64,000 nucleotides of DNA from Hyphomicrobiales bacterium. GTDB lineage: Bacteria > Pseudomonadota > Alphaproteobacteria > Rhizobiales > JAJFHB01. The stretch is from NCBI GenBank assembly GCA_021775755.1, contig JAJFHE010000054.1, positions 85,189 to 149,188 of the forward strand, given 5' to 3'. Of the stretch, positions 36,333 through 45,172 are shown one piece after another; position 1 is the first letter of the stretch; the number at the start of each line of letters is the position of its first letter. The notes below the pieces were generated by a model. The model worked only from the letters and a program-made list of their open reading frames with translations, was not told the origin of the DNA and did no database searches. A program made the position numbers and the translations under genes.

Positions 36333-37688
36333 TCACGGAATTTCAAGATATCGGCCGCGCTCTTCGGCACTGACCTGTTTTCTCAAAACCTGCTCCTCGT
36401 GGCGCCGTGTCGCCACGAAATAGTCGATGAACTCCGCGCCCAGCAGGTCGCGCGCCAGGGTGCTTGCATCAAGCCGCTCGGCTGCCTCATGAAGATCGTG
36501 TGGCAGCGCATCGCCCTCTGACGCTTCGTCCGGTCCGCCCCCCTCCATCGGCGGCGGCAGTTCTGCTCCGGTCTCGATGCCCCACAGACCCGCCGCAATC
36601 AGAAACGCCAGCGTCAGATGAGGGTTCGTATCGGCAGCCGACAGCCGGTACTCAAGCCGGCAGGCAGACTCTGGCGCGGGAACTACGCGCACCGCGGCCG
36701 AGTAATTCTGGATCGCCCAGCTTGCCGAGCGCGGCGCCCAGTTTCCAGGCGTCAGGCGGCGGTAGGCGTTGACGCTTTGCGCACTCAACGCCAGCATGTC
36801 ACCGGTGAGGTGAACGATGCCGGCCGTAAACTGACGCAACACCGTGCTCATGCCATCATCGGCGCCCGCGTCATGAAAAACGTTGCGGCCGGTGTTCACG
36901 TCTTCAAGCGACAGATGCACGTGGCCCGACAGCCCTGGAAAATCGGCGCCGAGTTGCGCCATGAATGATGCCGTGAGGTCATTGCGGCGGAAGAACGCCT
37001 TGGTAAAGAGCCTGAAGAATGCCGCATCGTCCGCGGCCGCAACGCCGCCGGCTGTGCCGAGCGTCGCCTCAAAACACCCCGGCCCCAATTCCATGCCGAG
37101 CCCGTAAAGCGGTACGGCGCCGGCGCTCAACGTTTCATCGAGAGCGGCGATAAGATCGCCGTGAACCGCAGCACTCAAACCCGACCAGCACCGGTTATCG
37201 GGAGCAAAGAGGTCGGGATTGGCAAAGTTCTTCTCCCGCAACGTTTCCGCTGTTTCGTTGAGCACTATGAACTCAAACTCCAAGGCTGCCTTGACGCCAT
37301 AGCCGAGCGCACCGGCTTGCTCTTCGAGGTTCTCCAGGATCGCACGCGGCGAAAGCGGGCGCGAAGGTCCAGCATAGTCAGCAACGAGCAGGACCGCGTT
37401 GTCTTCAAACGGATGCGGGCGAAGACTTGCCGCATCAATGGCAATCGGCTCGCCAATATAAGGCCCGGCCCGCGTTACGCTTTCCGAAGCATCCCACTTG
37501 TGCAGGACATTTACGAAGGTCGGCCCGTTACGCAAGAATTGTTCAAACCGCGCCAGCGTAAAGCGCCGCTCGCGGAATACGCCCTCAAGGTCGAATATCC
37601 CAACGTGAACGGCTTCCGCCCCGCGCTCGCGCAGCACGGACATAAGCTCTGCATCCACCGAATGCTGTGTAGCTGGACCCTCAGCCAA
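36333..37688 (-). CDS. Glutamine synthetase family ligase (second paralogue)
   Basis: The protein has 451 residues from a TTG at 37688 with GGGGAG upstream; an ATG at 37643 is an alternative. Blocks include ALEFEFIVLNE, MELGPGCFEATLG, SGHVHLSLED and NYSAAVRVVP. The usual GPGQ(W/F)E reads GPGCFE, so a substrate-site residue differs. It is the first gene after the -24/-12 promoter. It could be a separate ligase or, with its neighbour, form a hetero-oligomer. Confidence 0.8.
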   Translation of the reverse strand: MAEGPATQHSVDAELMSVLRERGAEAVHVGIFDLEGVFRERRFTLARFEQFLRNGPTFVNVLHKWDASESVTRAGPYIGEPIAIDAASLRPHPFEDNAVLLVADYAGPSRPLSPRAILENLEEQAGALGYGVKAALEFEFIVLNETAETLREKNFANPDLFAPDNRCWSGLSAAVHGDLIAALDETLSAGAVPLYGLGMELGPGCFEATLGTAGGVAAADDAAFFRLFTKAFFRRNDLTASFMAQLGADFPGLSGHVHLSLEDVNTGRNVFHDAGADDGMSTVLRQFTAGIVHLTGDMLALSAQSVNAYRRLTPGNWAPRSASWAIQNYSAAVRVVPAPESACRLEYRLSAADTNPHLTLAFLIAAGLWGIETGAELPPPMEGGGPDEASEGDALPHDLHEAAERLDASTLARDLLGAEFIDYFVATRRHEEQVLRKQVSAEERGRYLEIP

Positions 37689-37743
37689 CCCGCCGTCTCC
37701 CCAATTGCCCGATTTGGTTCGGGCCAGTTATTGCCCACTACCC

Positions 37744-37758
37744 GCAATATGCGTGCCA
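37744..37758 (-). promoter_or_regulatory. Sigma-54 (-24/-12) promoter
   Basis: Read on the minus strand the sequence is TGGCACG-CATA-TTGC, an exact match to the consensus with the required GG-N10-GC spacing. It lies 56 bp upstream of the TTG start at 37688. The last gene of the operon encodes a sigma-54 activator, which strongly supports the site. Confidence 0.85.
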
Positions 37759-37941
37759 CACTCGGTTCGCAGGCGATCTTTCTCGTGTTTTCAATCGGTT
37801 AGGTCAAAAACACTTTCGGATCGCCGTACCGGTCGCAAGCCACATTATACAGTTTGATGAATTCTTGCATCACAACGCTGATTTTTTGCAGCAGTCATGT
37901 CTATCGGCAATTTGGGACTAGGTGTCGGGGAACACCCAATA

Positions 37942-37955
37942 TTGATCCAGATCAA
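37942..37955 (+). promoter_or_regulatory. FNR/FixK/DNR-type operator
   Basis: TTGAT-CCAG-ATCAA is a perfect palindromic match to the FNR-family box. Its centre is about 65 bp upstream of the TTG start at 38014. With activation from -41.5 the transcript would begin near 37990, so the cytochrome operon 38.0-43.3 kb is likely induced under low oxygen or by nitrogen oxides. Confidence 0.8.
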
Positions 37956-38013
37956 AGATTAGGCACGGTGAATCGACCAACAATTGCATTCGCTGTCGTG
38001 TGGGGAGTCTGCG

Positions 38014-38178
38014 TTGAATCGCGGTCAGGCAGACTTTGGGGAGAGGGTTCACACAATCAAAAATCCAACAGGAAATTTGCTGTTCGGTCCCATCATCTTT
38101 GGCGTTACGGCTGCCGCCACCATTGTGTTTTTCTGGTGGCTTCTCATCTACGACCACGGCGTCGCATCGGTGCATTGA
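38014..38178 (+). CDS. 54-residue single-helix membrane protein
   Basis: The gene starts at a TTG at 38014 with GGGAG 6 bases upstream; the TTG at 37984 lies before the likely transcript start. The N-terminal part is soluble and charged. One long membrane helix runs through GPIIFGVTAAATIVFFWWLL and ends in IYDHG. It is the first gene of the cytochrome operon and may be a small subunit of the bd-like complex. I recognise no family. Confidence 0.6.
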   Translation: MNRGQADFGERVHTIKNPTGNLLFGPIIFGVTAAATIVFFWWLLIYDHGVASVH

Positions 38179-38192
38179 CTAAGGGCTCGCGC

Positions 38193-38333
38193 ATGCAGAT
38201 CAACTTGAAACAATCCGCTGCCGCCAGTATCGGTTTTTTCGTTGTCTGGGCGATCTATTTCTACTCTATCGATTGGCTCTTGATGAGCAGTCAGGGACTG
38301 CCTGTCGGCCCCGATTTGATGCCTGCCATGTGA
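38193..38333 (+). CDS. 46-residue single-helix membrane protein
   Basis: The small gene lies between the previous one and the bd-like gene, at 14 and about 90 bp. The product has one membrane helix (SIGFFVVWAIYFYSIDWLLM) and a short C-terminus, LPVGPDLMPAM. It may be another accessory subunit, as cytochrome bd oxidases also have very small subunits (CydX type), but no sequence similarity to CydX is visible. Confidence 0.55.
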   Translation: MQINLKQSAAASIGFFVVWAIYFYSIDWLLMSSQGLPVGPDLMPAM

Positions 38334-38426
38334 TTTCAGATGGGGGGATCGCAAATCGGATCTGGTGCAGACATGCAATGCCGGCAAAGCTGCGGGCAAG
38401 CATGCCGCCGCGCACTAACGCAGGTG

Positions 38427-40175
38427 ATGCGTCCGGCGTGCATTTTGGTGTCCGCGGTTGTGTTCGCCACAGCCATCCCCGACCTCGCGCTCGCCGCCGG
38501 CGAAGCATTGCCAGCCCCCGTGCCGACGCCGGGCGATTACCCCCGTATCGGCGGTATGGGCGGCCGCGGCTTTGTCTGGGCGTTTGCCCAGATGCATCTG
38601 TTCCTTGCCGCTTTCGTGCTGGCGGTACCGCTGTTCGTGCTGATTATCGAGTTGCTCGGAGTGACGACAAAAGACCCGCGCTACGACGCCATGGCGCACG
38701 AATTCATGAAAATCTCCATGGCGGCATATTCCTTCACAGCCCTCACCGGCGGCGGGCTGGCAATTGCGCTGTTCCTCTTCTATCCGGTGGTGATGGAATA
38801 CCTCATGCAGGTATTCCGCGGACAAACGCTGATCTATGCCGGCCTGTTCTTGATGGAGAGCCTTTGCCTTTACATCTATTTCTATTCCTGGAATGCGCTG
38901 CGCTACGGCAACAGGAAATGGTTTCATCTGTCGATCGGACTTCTGCTCAACGCCGTCGGGCTGACCTTGATGTTCGTCGCCAATGCCTGGGCGACATTCA
39001 TGATGTCGCCATCGGGTGTGGACCCGCAAACCGGTGCGGTGATCGGAACTGTCTGGGAGGCGACCCGCAATCCGCTGTGGAACCCGCTGAACCTGCATCG
39101 TTTCCTGGCAAATATCGCCTATGGCGGCGCGATCGTCGGCGCCTATGCGGCTTACCGCTTCTTGAGTGTGCGGACTGCAAAGGAGCGATCCCACTATGAC
39201 TGGATGGGCTACACGTCGAACTTCATAGCCATCGCCGGGTTCCTGCCACTGCCGTTCGCGGGTTACTGGCTCATGGCGGAAATCTACGCCTACAGCCAAC
39301 AGATGGGCATTACCGCCATGGGCGGCGTGCTCGCCTGGCTGTTCATTATTCAGGCGGTGCTGATCGGCACCATCATTCTGGCCGCTAATTACTATCTATG
39401 GTGCGGCCTCGGCCGTACCGCGAAAGGCGCGACCTACGCGCCTTACGTAAAATACATCGCCGTAGTGATCGTCGCCGGGTTCCTTGTCTGGGTGACCCCG
39501 CATACGCTTATTTTGACGCCAGAAGAAATCCGCATACTCGGCGGCACGCACCACGGTTTCCTCGGACCTCTCGGCATCATGCCGGCCAAGAATACCGCGG
39601 TGAACCTGATGCTCGTGGCGACGTTCCTGTCGTTCCAGCTGTTTTACCGCTCCAGCCGCGAGCCCACGGTCTCATGGGCCCGCACGGGCAATATTCTGAT
39701 CGTCACACTCTATGTGGCGGGCATCATCAACATCGTCGCCGCCGGCATCTACGGCTACATCACCCCCACCGTCTATAAAGTCGGCGCCTCGGTTCCCCAG
39801 GTCGTGACCACGGTGTCGATCATCGTGTTCGCTCTCATCATCGACGGCTTCATGGGACGCGGTGCGAAGACGGCCAAGGTGCATTGGGGCCGCATGTCCA
39901 CGCGCTCCCAATACGCGTTGTTTGTCCTGCCCGTTGCGTTCACCTGGCTGATGGGCCTGATGGGCTACATCCGCTCGTCGGTGCGCACGCACTGGCACGT
40001 TTACACCATCATGAAAGACGCCTCGCCGGAAGCCTACATTCCAACCATCGGTCAGGCGGGCAACGCCATAACACTCATCACACTCGCGTTTATGGGCGTG
40101 ATTGTCTTTGTGTTCTGGCTAAGCCAGCTTGGCGCGAGCAAACAGGCGGAACCGGCTGGAGAGCCTGCCGAATGA
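38427..40175 (+). CDS. Cytochrome bd subunit I (CydA)-like membrane protein
   Basis: The protein has about 582 residues. A probable signal peptide ends near ALAAGE, after which many hydrophobic helices follow. QMHLFLAAFVLAVPLFVLII corresponds to helix 1 of CydA with its haem His, and NLHRFLANIAYGGAIVGAYA to the helix with the b558 His. No CydB gene follows; a di-heme cytochrome c overlaps its end by 4 bp. It is therefore more likely a quinol-cytochrome c electron-transfer module than a true oxidase. ATGs at 38340 and 38373 are alternative starts. Confidence 0.8.
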   Translation: MRPACILVSAVVFATAIPDLALAAGEALPAPVPTPGDYPRIGGMGGRGFVWAFAQMHLFLAAFVLAVPLFVLIIELLGVTTKDPRYDAMAHEFMKISMAAYSFTALTGGGLAIALFLFYPVVMEYLMQVFRGQTLIYAGLFLMESLCLYIYFYSWNALRYGNRKWFHLSIGLLLNAVGLTLMFVANAWATFMMSPSGVDPQTGAVIGTVWEATRNPLWNPLNLHRFLANIAYGGAIVGAYAAYRFLSVRTAKERSHYDWMGYTSNFIAIAGFLPLPFAGYWLMAEIYAYSQQMGITAMGGVLAWLFIIQAVLIGTIILAANYYLWCGLGRTAKGATYAPYVKYIAVVIVAGFLVWVTPHTLILTPEEIRILGGTHHGFLGPLGIMPAKNTAVNLMLVATFLSFQLFYRSSREPTVSWARTGNILIVTLYVAGIINIVAAGIYGYITPTVYKVGASVPQVVTTVSIIVFALIIDGFMGRGAKTAKVHWGRMSTRSQYALFVLPVAFTWLMGLMGYIRSSVRTHWHVYTIMKDASPEAYIPTIGQAGNAITLITLAFMGVIVFVFWLSQLGASKQAEPAGEPAE

Positions 40176-41029
40176 CGTTCCTCCGCATAGTTCTCTTCAG
40201 TCTGGCGACGATGTTCGCGTTCACGCTGTTTGCGAACATCCTGCCCCAGGTGCAGTCCGATCCGCCGAAAACGGAAGAGATAAACGAAAGCACGCTCGAT
40301 GTCGCCGGACAAATTGCATGGGGTCAACGCCTGTTTTCCGGCAGGGGCACCTGTACGTTGTGCCACAACGATCTGGGACGGGCGCCGGACCTCCTGCAGA
40401 TGGACTTAGCCACGGCTTTCGCAGAACGCATCGCCGACGCGCGTTACGAAGGCGAGGCCGCCGGGCAGAGCGGTGCCGGCGCGATTGAAACTTACCTGCG
40501 CGAATCCATGAACGCACCGTCGGCATTCGTCGTCGCGGGCTTTGGCAAGAAGGGCACCAATGATGCCGAAAGCCCGATGCCGCGCGTCGATGCCGCCCCC
40601 CTGTCGCTTACGGAAACGGAAACAAACGCCCTGATCGCCTATCTCCAGGACCTGGCGGGCGAAGAGGTCACGGTCCCCCTGCCGTCGGCGGCAGACGCGC
40701 AAGACGGCGCGGATGGCGATGGCGACGAGGCCGCCGAAGAAGAAGGGCCCTCTACATCTGCGGAAGACATCATGGACAGGCTTGGATGCGCCGGGTGTCA
40801 CGATCTGTTCGGATCGGAGGCCGATATCGGGCCGGACCTTGCCGTGGCCGCCCAACGCCTGCAGCCCGAAGGCCTTCGCACGGCAATCCTCGACCCCAAC
40901 GCCATCATCGCGGAAGGCTACGAAGCCGATTTCATGCCGGACGATTATGCCGAGCAATTGTGGGTCAGCGAACTGAACGTGATGATCGACTATCTGATGC
41001 AGCTTGAGGGTGCAGAGACAGAGCAATGA
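40172..41029 (+). CDS. Di-heme c-type cytochrome, membrane-anchored
   Basis: The protein has 285 residues and starts within the stop of the bd-like gene (ATGA). One N-terminal helix (about 4-22) anchors it with the bulk in the periplasm. Two haem c sites are present: CTLCH at 61-65 and CAGCH at 206-210, separated by a very acidic linker at about 175-195. Each site heads its own small cytochrome c fold. It probably carries electrons between the bd-like protein and the tri-heme protein encoded next, with which it overlaps by 4 bp. Confidence 0.85.
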   Translation: MTFLRIVLFSLATMFAFTLFANILPQVQSDPPKTEEINESTLDVAGQIAWGQRLFSGRGTCTLCHNDLGRAPDLLQMDLATAFAERIADARYEGEAAGQSGAGAIETYLRESMNAPSAFVVAGFGKKGTNDAESPMPRVDAAPLSLTETETNALIAYLQDLAGEEVTVPLPSAADAQDGADGDGDEAAEEEGPSTSAEDIMDRLGCAGCHDLFGSEADIGPDLAVAAQRLQPEGLRTAILDPNAIIAEGYEADFMPDDYAEQLWVSELNVMIDYLMQLEGAETEQ

Positions 41030-43326
41030 AACGGTTCCTAACCCACCCTCTCCTGCTTTCCGTTCTCGCCATCGCCGCACTGTACGTCCTGTTTGCCTAT
41101 GCAATCTCGCCGCCCATGCCGCGTTCGCTGCTCATCCAGTTCATGGCGATATGCGTTGTCGGGGTGTTTCTGGTGGTGTCGTTCGACGACGCCACGTTCC
41201 AGCGGTTTCTCAATCCGCTGCAACTCCTGCTTGGCTCACCCGGTCACAAGATCCCGAGGGCCCTGGCATTTGTAGTGATTGTCGCGGGCGCCTCCGCGCT
41301 CACCTACACCTGGGCAAAGCCGAGCAACCGCGCACCCATCGAGTTGCGGACCGTGCATCCCGCACCGCCGTCGTCACTGCGGGTTTTCGGAAACAACTAC
41401 AATCTTGCGACGTTGCAGAATCCGCTGCGCGAAACGATGCCGCGAGGCAGCGACGCCTATGTCGAAATGATCTCGGAAGGCGGCACGCTTTACTACGAGA
41501 ACTGCATTTTTTGCCATGGCGACAACCTTGACGGCCAGGGCCATATCGGCGACGCCTTCAATCCCCGCCCGGCGAATTTCCAGGACGTCGGAACCATCGC
41601 GCAGCTGCAGGAATCCTATCTCTTCTGGCGCATCGCAACCGGCGCGCCGGGGCTGCCCCGTGAGGGCGCTCCATGGGCATCGGCAATGCCCGTGTGGCAT
41701 GAGATCCTGGAAGAGGAGCAAATCTGGAAAATCGTTTCGTTCCTCTACGACTACACCGGATACGAACCGCGGTCGTGGGAACTGGAGGCGCAGGATGCCG
41801 CCGCACCGGAGAGTGCCGAGCCTGCCTCTGAAGCATCCGAAACTTCGGACGAAGACGCAATACGCCAAGTCTACGACATGCGCTGCGCGCAATGCCATGG
41901 CGAAGAAGGCGAAGGCGACGGGCCGGCGGCGGAGTTGCTTTACCCCAAGCCGCGCGATTTTTCGCTCGGCACCTTCAAGTACAAGACCAGTGCTGCGGAT
42001 TCCGAATTTCCCTATGACGCCGATATTGCAAGAACCATCCGCGACGGGCTCCCCGGCACCTCGATGCCGGCATGGGGCGAAGTTTTGAGCGAGGCTCAGA
42101 TTACCGGACTGGTCACGCTTCTTCGCGAATTCGGTGACTGGGCCGAGGAAGACGAAGAAGAACTCGGCACTTTGCCAATGGAAATGGGCACGCGCGTCGA
42201 AAGCTCCGCAGAGTCCATAGCGCGAGGTGCCGCACTGTTTGAAAAAGCCTGCCTGCAGTGCCATGGCGCGGACGGGCGCGGAAATGTCACCTCGGGCAAG
42301 GTCTTGAAGGACGACTGGCAGGACAGGATCTGGCCGCGCAACCTGACACGGCCTGAAACCTGGCGCTGGACGAAGGATGCGGAAGGTATCTTCCAGCGCA
42401 TCAGCGGCGGGATCCGCGGCACGCCAATGCCCGAGCACACGACCACCATGTCGGAAGACCAGCGCTGGGACATCGCCAACTACGCCATGACGCTGCGCGA
42501 CAACGCAACACCCCTGACGACGGGCGATACGGTCATTCGTGCTCTGCGCGTTGAGGGAGACTTACCGGACAGCCCGGACGATCCCGCGTGGGACGCAGCG
42601 CCGCCGATCACGTTCCCGTTTGCACCCAACGTCATCAAGGGGGAGCGACTCTATTTCTCGCTCAACGACACCGTGACCGTGCGGGCGATGTACAACGACG
42701 GCAAGCTGGCCCTGCGGGTAGATATCGACGATCGCACATACTCCGTTCCGGGGGCACCGGAAGAAGTCCAGTATCGCGACCAAGAGACGGACCCCGCACC
42801 CGATGCCGCGGCGGTCCAGTTCCCGATCGCCATCCCGACCACCAGCGAGAGGCCGTGGTTTCGCCATGGCGATCCGCAACATGGCGTCAACATGTGGTAC
42901 TGGCGCGCCCCGAACGAGGAAGCCGGAGAACCGGAAAGCAATGCACTGCTCGATGCCTCCGGGCCGGATGGACCGCCGACGCCCCGCGCCGACAGCGGCG
43001 ACCTTGTCAGTTCGGGCTCGTGGGAAGACGGGCGGTGGCGCATAGTCTTTTCGCGGTCTCTGGATACGGAGGATGGCCGCGACCTGCAGTTCGAGACCGG
43101 ACGTTATATTCCCGTAGCCTTCGCCAACTGGGATGGCTGGGCCGGGCACCAGGGCAGCCGACACTCCATGACGTCATGGTACTGGCTGCTGCTCGAAGAA
43201 GAGGAACAACCTCTCAAGGTTTACGGTGTTTCGGGGTTGGGAGGTGCGCTCGCCGCGCTGGCGTTCCTGTTTGCCGCGCGGCGTCAGCGTCGCGCCTATG
43301 AGGACGCGGAAAGCGACGCGGCATAA
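41026..43326 (+). CDS. Tri-heme cytochrome c with ethylbenzene-dehydrogenase-type haem domain
   Basis: The protein has 766 residues. Three N-terminal hydrophobic helices (about 8-28, 38-54, 78-96) are followed by three cytochrome c units with CIFCH at 160-164, CAQCH at 287-291 and CLQCH at 409-413. Residues about 510-725 resemble the EB_dh haem b-binding domain found in gamma subunits of DMSO-reductase-family enzymes. A last membrane helix lies near 738-756. The domain chain suggests a wire from the membrane to a periplasmic molybdoenzyme, such as the AioA-like enzyme of the convergent operon. Confidence 0.85.
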   Translation: MKRFLTHPLLLSVLAIAALYVLFAYAISPPMPRSLLIQFMAICVVGVFLVVSFDDATFQRFLNPLQLLLGSPGHKIPRALAFVVIVAGASALTYTWAKPSNRAPIELRTVHPAPPSSLRVFGNNYNLATLQNPLRETMPRGSDAYVEMISEGGTLYYENCIFCHGDNLDGQGHIGDAFNPRPANFQDVGTIAQLQESYLFWRIATGAPGLPREGAPWASAMPVWHEILEEEQIWKIVSFLYDYTGYEPRSWELEAQDAAAPESAEPASEASETSDEDAIRQVYDMRCAQCHGEEGEGDGPAAELLYPKPRDFSLGTFKYKTSAADSEFPYDADIARTIRDGLPGTSMPAWGEVLSEAQITGLVTLLREFGDWAEEDEEELGTLPMEMGTRVESSAESIARGAALFEKACLQCHGADGRGNVTSGKVLKDDWQDRIWPRNLTRPETWRWTKDAEGIFQRISGGIRGTPMPEHTTTMSEDQRWDIANYAMTLRDNATPLTTGDTVIRALRVEGDLPDSPDDPAWDAAPPITFPFAPNVIKGERLYFSLNDTVTVRAMYNDGKLALRVDIDDRTYSVPGAPEEVQYRDQETDPAPDAAAVQFPIAIPTTSERPWFRHGDPQHGVNMWYWRAPNEEAGEPESNALLDASGPDGPPTPRADSGDLVSSGSWEDGRWRIVFSRSLDTEDGRDLQFETGRYIPVAFANWDGWAGHQGSRHSMTSWYWLLLEEEEQPLKVYGVSGLGGALAALAFLFAARRQRRAYEDAESDAA

Positions 43327-43339
43327 GCCTGTTTGCCCA

Positions 43340-43684
43340 TCAACACTTTGCACTGATGTGATCTGCGAGGCGCTCGACATATGCCTCGACACTCTCGTCA
43401 TGGCGTTGCGGAACGAGATAGATCAACTTTGCGGCAACGATATAAGGGCGCCTCTCCTCGCCGCCCGCCGGATCTTCATTCGTGAGTATCTCACCCACTC
43501 TGGTGGCCGCGGCGGCAGGGTCATCGCAATATCTCGCGATGCCGACCTGATCGCCGTAGATCTCGGCGGCGTTGAATATGCCTCTCAATACCAGGGCGGC
43601 GACGACAAACACGATGGCAAGCGCCAACAGCCCCTTGCCTGTGATCCTGGGCTGCACGGCTTCTTGATCTTCAAAAGTGTTCAT
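43340..43684 (-). CDS. Membrane-anchored hypothetical protein
   Basis: The protein has 114 residues from the ATG at 43684. One membrane helix lies near residues 17-36 (GLLALAIVFVVAALVLRGIF). A soluble part follows with AEIYGDQVGIARYCDD and a C-terminal Cys. It is the last gene of the leftward operon and ends 13 bp from the convergent cytochrome operon. I recognise no family. Confidence 0.6.
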   Translation of the reverse strand: MNTFEDQEAVQPRITGKGLLALAIVFVVAALVLRGIFNAAEIYGDQVGIARYCDDPAAAATRVGEILTNEDPAGGEERRPYIVAAKLIYLVPQRHDESVEAYVERLADHISAKC

Positions 43685-43768
43685 CACGGCACCGTAACGC
43701 GAACTTATAACCACCGTGCACTTTACGCGTCCGCAATACGATCCGCCCTCGCAGTTCTCCGTACAAGG

Positions 43769-45172
43769 TCACGGCACGTGGCCCAAGGTAGCATGAGACT
43801 TGCCGGACGCCGGCCTCTCACCGAGATACAGGTCGACGCGTTCGGCGGTTTCGCCGGCGGAGACGACGCAGTTGGCGATCGACGGGCTGGTGAAGAAATT
43901 GCCGGTGACAAACAAACCCGGGCAACTCTCTTCCAGCCCCGAAAGCCGCGAGATCACGTACCCGTGGCCGGACCGGGGCTGCGGCAACCCTCTTTGCCAA
44001 TGATGGGTCCGCGTGATAACCGGCTCGCCCCGCACGCCAAGAAGCTTCTGGAACTCGTCGCGGGCAATACCCGCCTGATCGTCGAGCGGCAGACCCGCAA
44101 GGCCCGGAGATCTGGCACCGCTGATATAGGCTGCAAGGGCGACATGGCCCTCGGGCGCACGGCCTGGAAACATCGTCGAACAGAATAGTATCCCCGAAAG
44201 CGGGCTGCCTTCGCTTTCCGGCGACAGGCTCCCGATGCCATCAAGGGGATGTTCGACATCGCCGCGCTTGAACCCCATGAATATGACGGATATTGGCGGC
44301 GCCTGGATCGAAGCCGCGGCATCGGCTGCAACGGTGTCCAGGGGCCCGAGAAGGTCCGCGGTGACATGCGGCTGGGTGGCGATGATGACGGAACTCGCAG
44401 CAATCGTATCGCCTCCGCCAACGTCAAGGTTATAGCCGCGCGCACCCCGCTTAATTCGGCGAACCGCAAGCCCGGTCTTGATCGCCGGTCCGAGTTCCCG
44501 GGCAAGCGCTGAAGGCAGCTCCGCAATCCCGCCCTGCCACGAATGCAGCAGGCGCGCCGGCATCTTGTTACCCTCAAGGCGCCGCCGCAGCGCTCCCACG
44601 ACAACAGATCCGTAGTCTTTCTCGAGTTCCAGAAGTTTGGGGAACACCGCCGACACCGACAGCTCCGACGCACGGGCCGCAAACAGGCCGCCGACCAGCG
44701 GATCGATAACGCGGTCGGCGAATTCTTGACCGAACCGGCGCGCTGAAAACGCTGCGACGGTTTCGTCGCCTGCCTGACCCGTGGGCTGACCGATGGGCTG
44801 AAAAACTTCCGCCAGAAGCCTGATCCGTGCGCTCAAAGACAGATAGTTCGAGGTAAAAAAGCCCAGCGGATGCTTGGAAATTCCGCTCAAACGCCCGTCT
44901 TTGACGAGATAGCGCTTGTGCACATTCGGACCCAGACCGCAGCGGCGTCCATCCAGCCCGAGAGACGTCGACAGGGCTGCGGCCTGCGGCGAGGCGCCGC
45001 TTACCGAACTCGGCCCGTACTCCATCAGAAAACCATTCAGATTCTCCGAAACCGCCTTGCCGCCGACACGCACCTGCCGTTCGACGACCGCGACACGGTA
45101 TCCCGCGCGCTGCAGCTTGCAGGCCGCAACCAGGCCTGAGATCCCCCCTCCTATGACCGCTGCATCATACAC
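43769..45172 (-). CDS. Protoporphyrinogen-oxidase-like FAD enzyme
   Basis: The flavoprotein has 467 residues. The start is a GTG at 45172 that shares one base with the stop of the radical SAM gene. The FAD fold reads YDAAVIGGGISGLVAACKLQ, followed by VVERQVRVGGKAVSENLNGF, as in HemY/HemG-type porphyrinogen oxidases. A C-terminal GLFVTGNFFTSPSIANCV completes the FAD site. Known members oxidise protoporphyrinogen IX or coproporphyrinogen III. Here, coupled to a NirJ/AhbD-like gene, it may serve a special haem needed by the respiratory proteins. Confidence 0.8.
   Translation of the reverse strand: MYDAAVIGGGISGLVAACKLQRAGYRVAVVERQVRVGGKAVSENLNGFLMEYGPSSVSGASPQAAALSTSLGLDGRRCGLGPNVHKRYLVKDGRLSGISKHPLGFFTSNYLSLSARIRLLAEVFQPIGQPTGQAGDETVAAFSARRFGQEFADRVIDPLVGGLFAARASELSVSAVFPKLLELEKDYGSVVVGALRRRLEGNKMPARLLHSWQGGIAELPSALARELGPAIKTGLAVRRIKRGARGYNLDVGGGDTIAASSVIIATQPHVTADLLGPLDTVAADAAASIQAPPISVIFMGFKRGDVEHPLDGIGSLSPESEGSPLSGILFCSTMFPGRAPEGHVALAAYISGARSPGLAGLPLDDQAGIARDEFQKLLGVRGEPVITRTHHWQRGLPQPRSGHGYVISRLSGLEESCPGLFVTGNFFTSPSIANCVVSAGETAERVDLYLGERPASGKSHATLGHVP

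Noticed and set aside
38427..40175. Calling the gene cydA, a true bd oxidase subunit
   Set aside because: No cydB partner, a signal-peptide-like start, and coupling to c-type cytochromes make an ordinary quinol oxidase unlikely.
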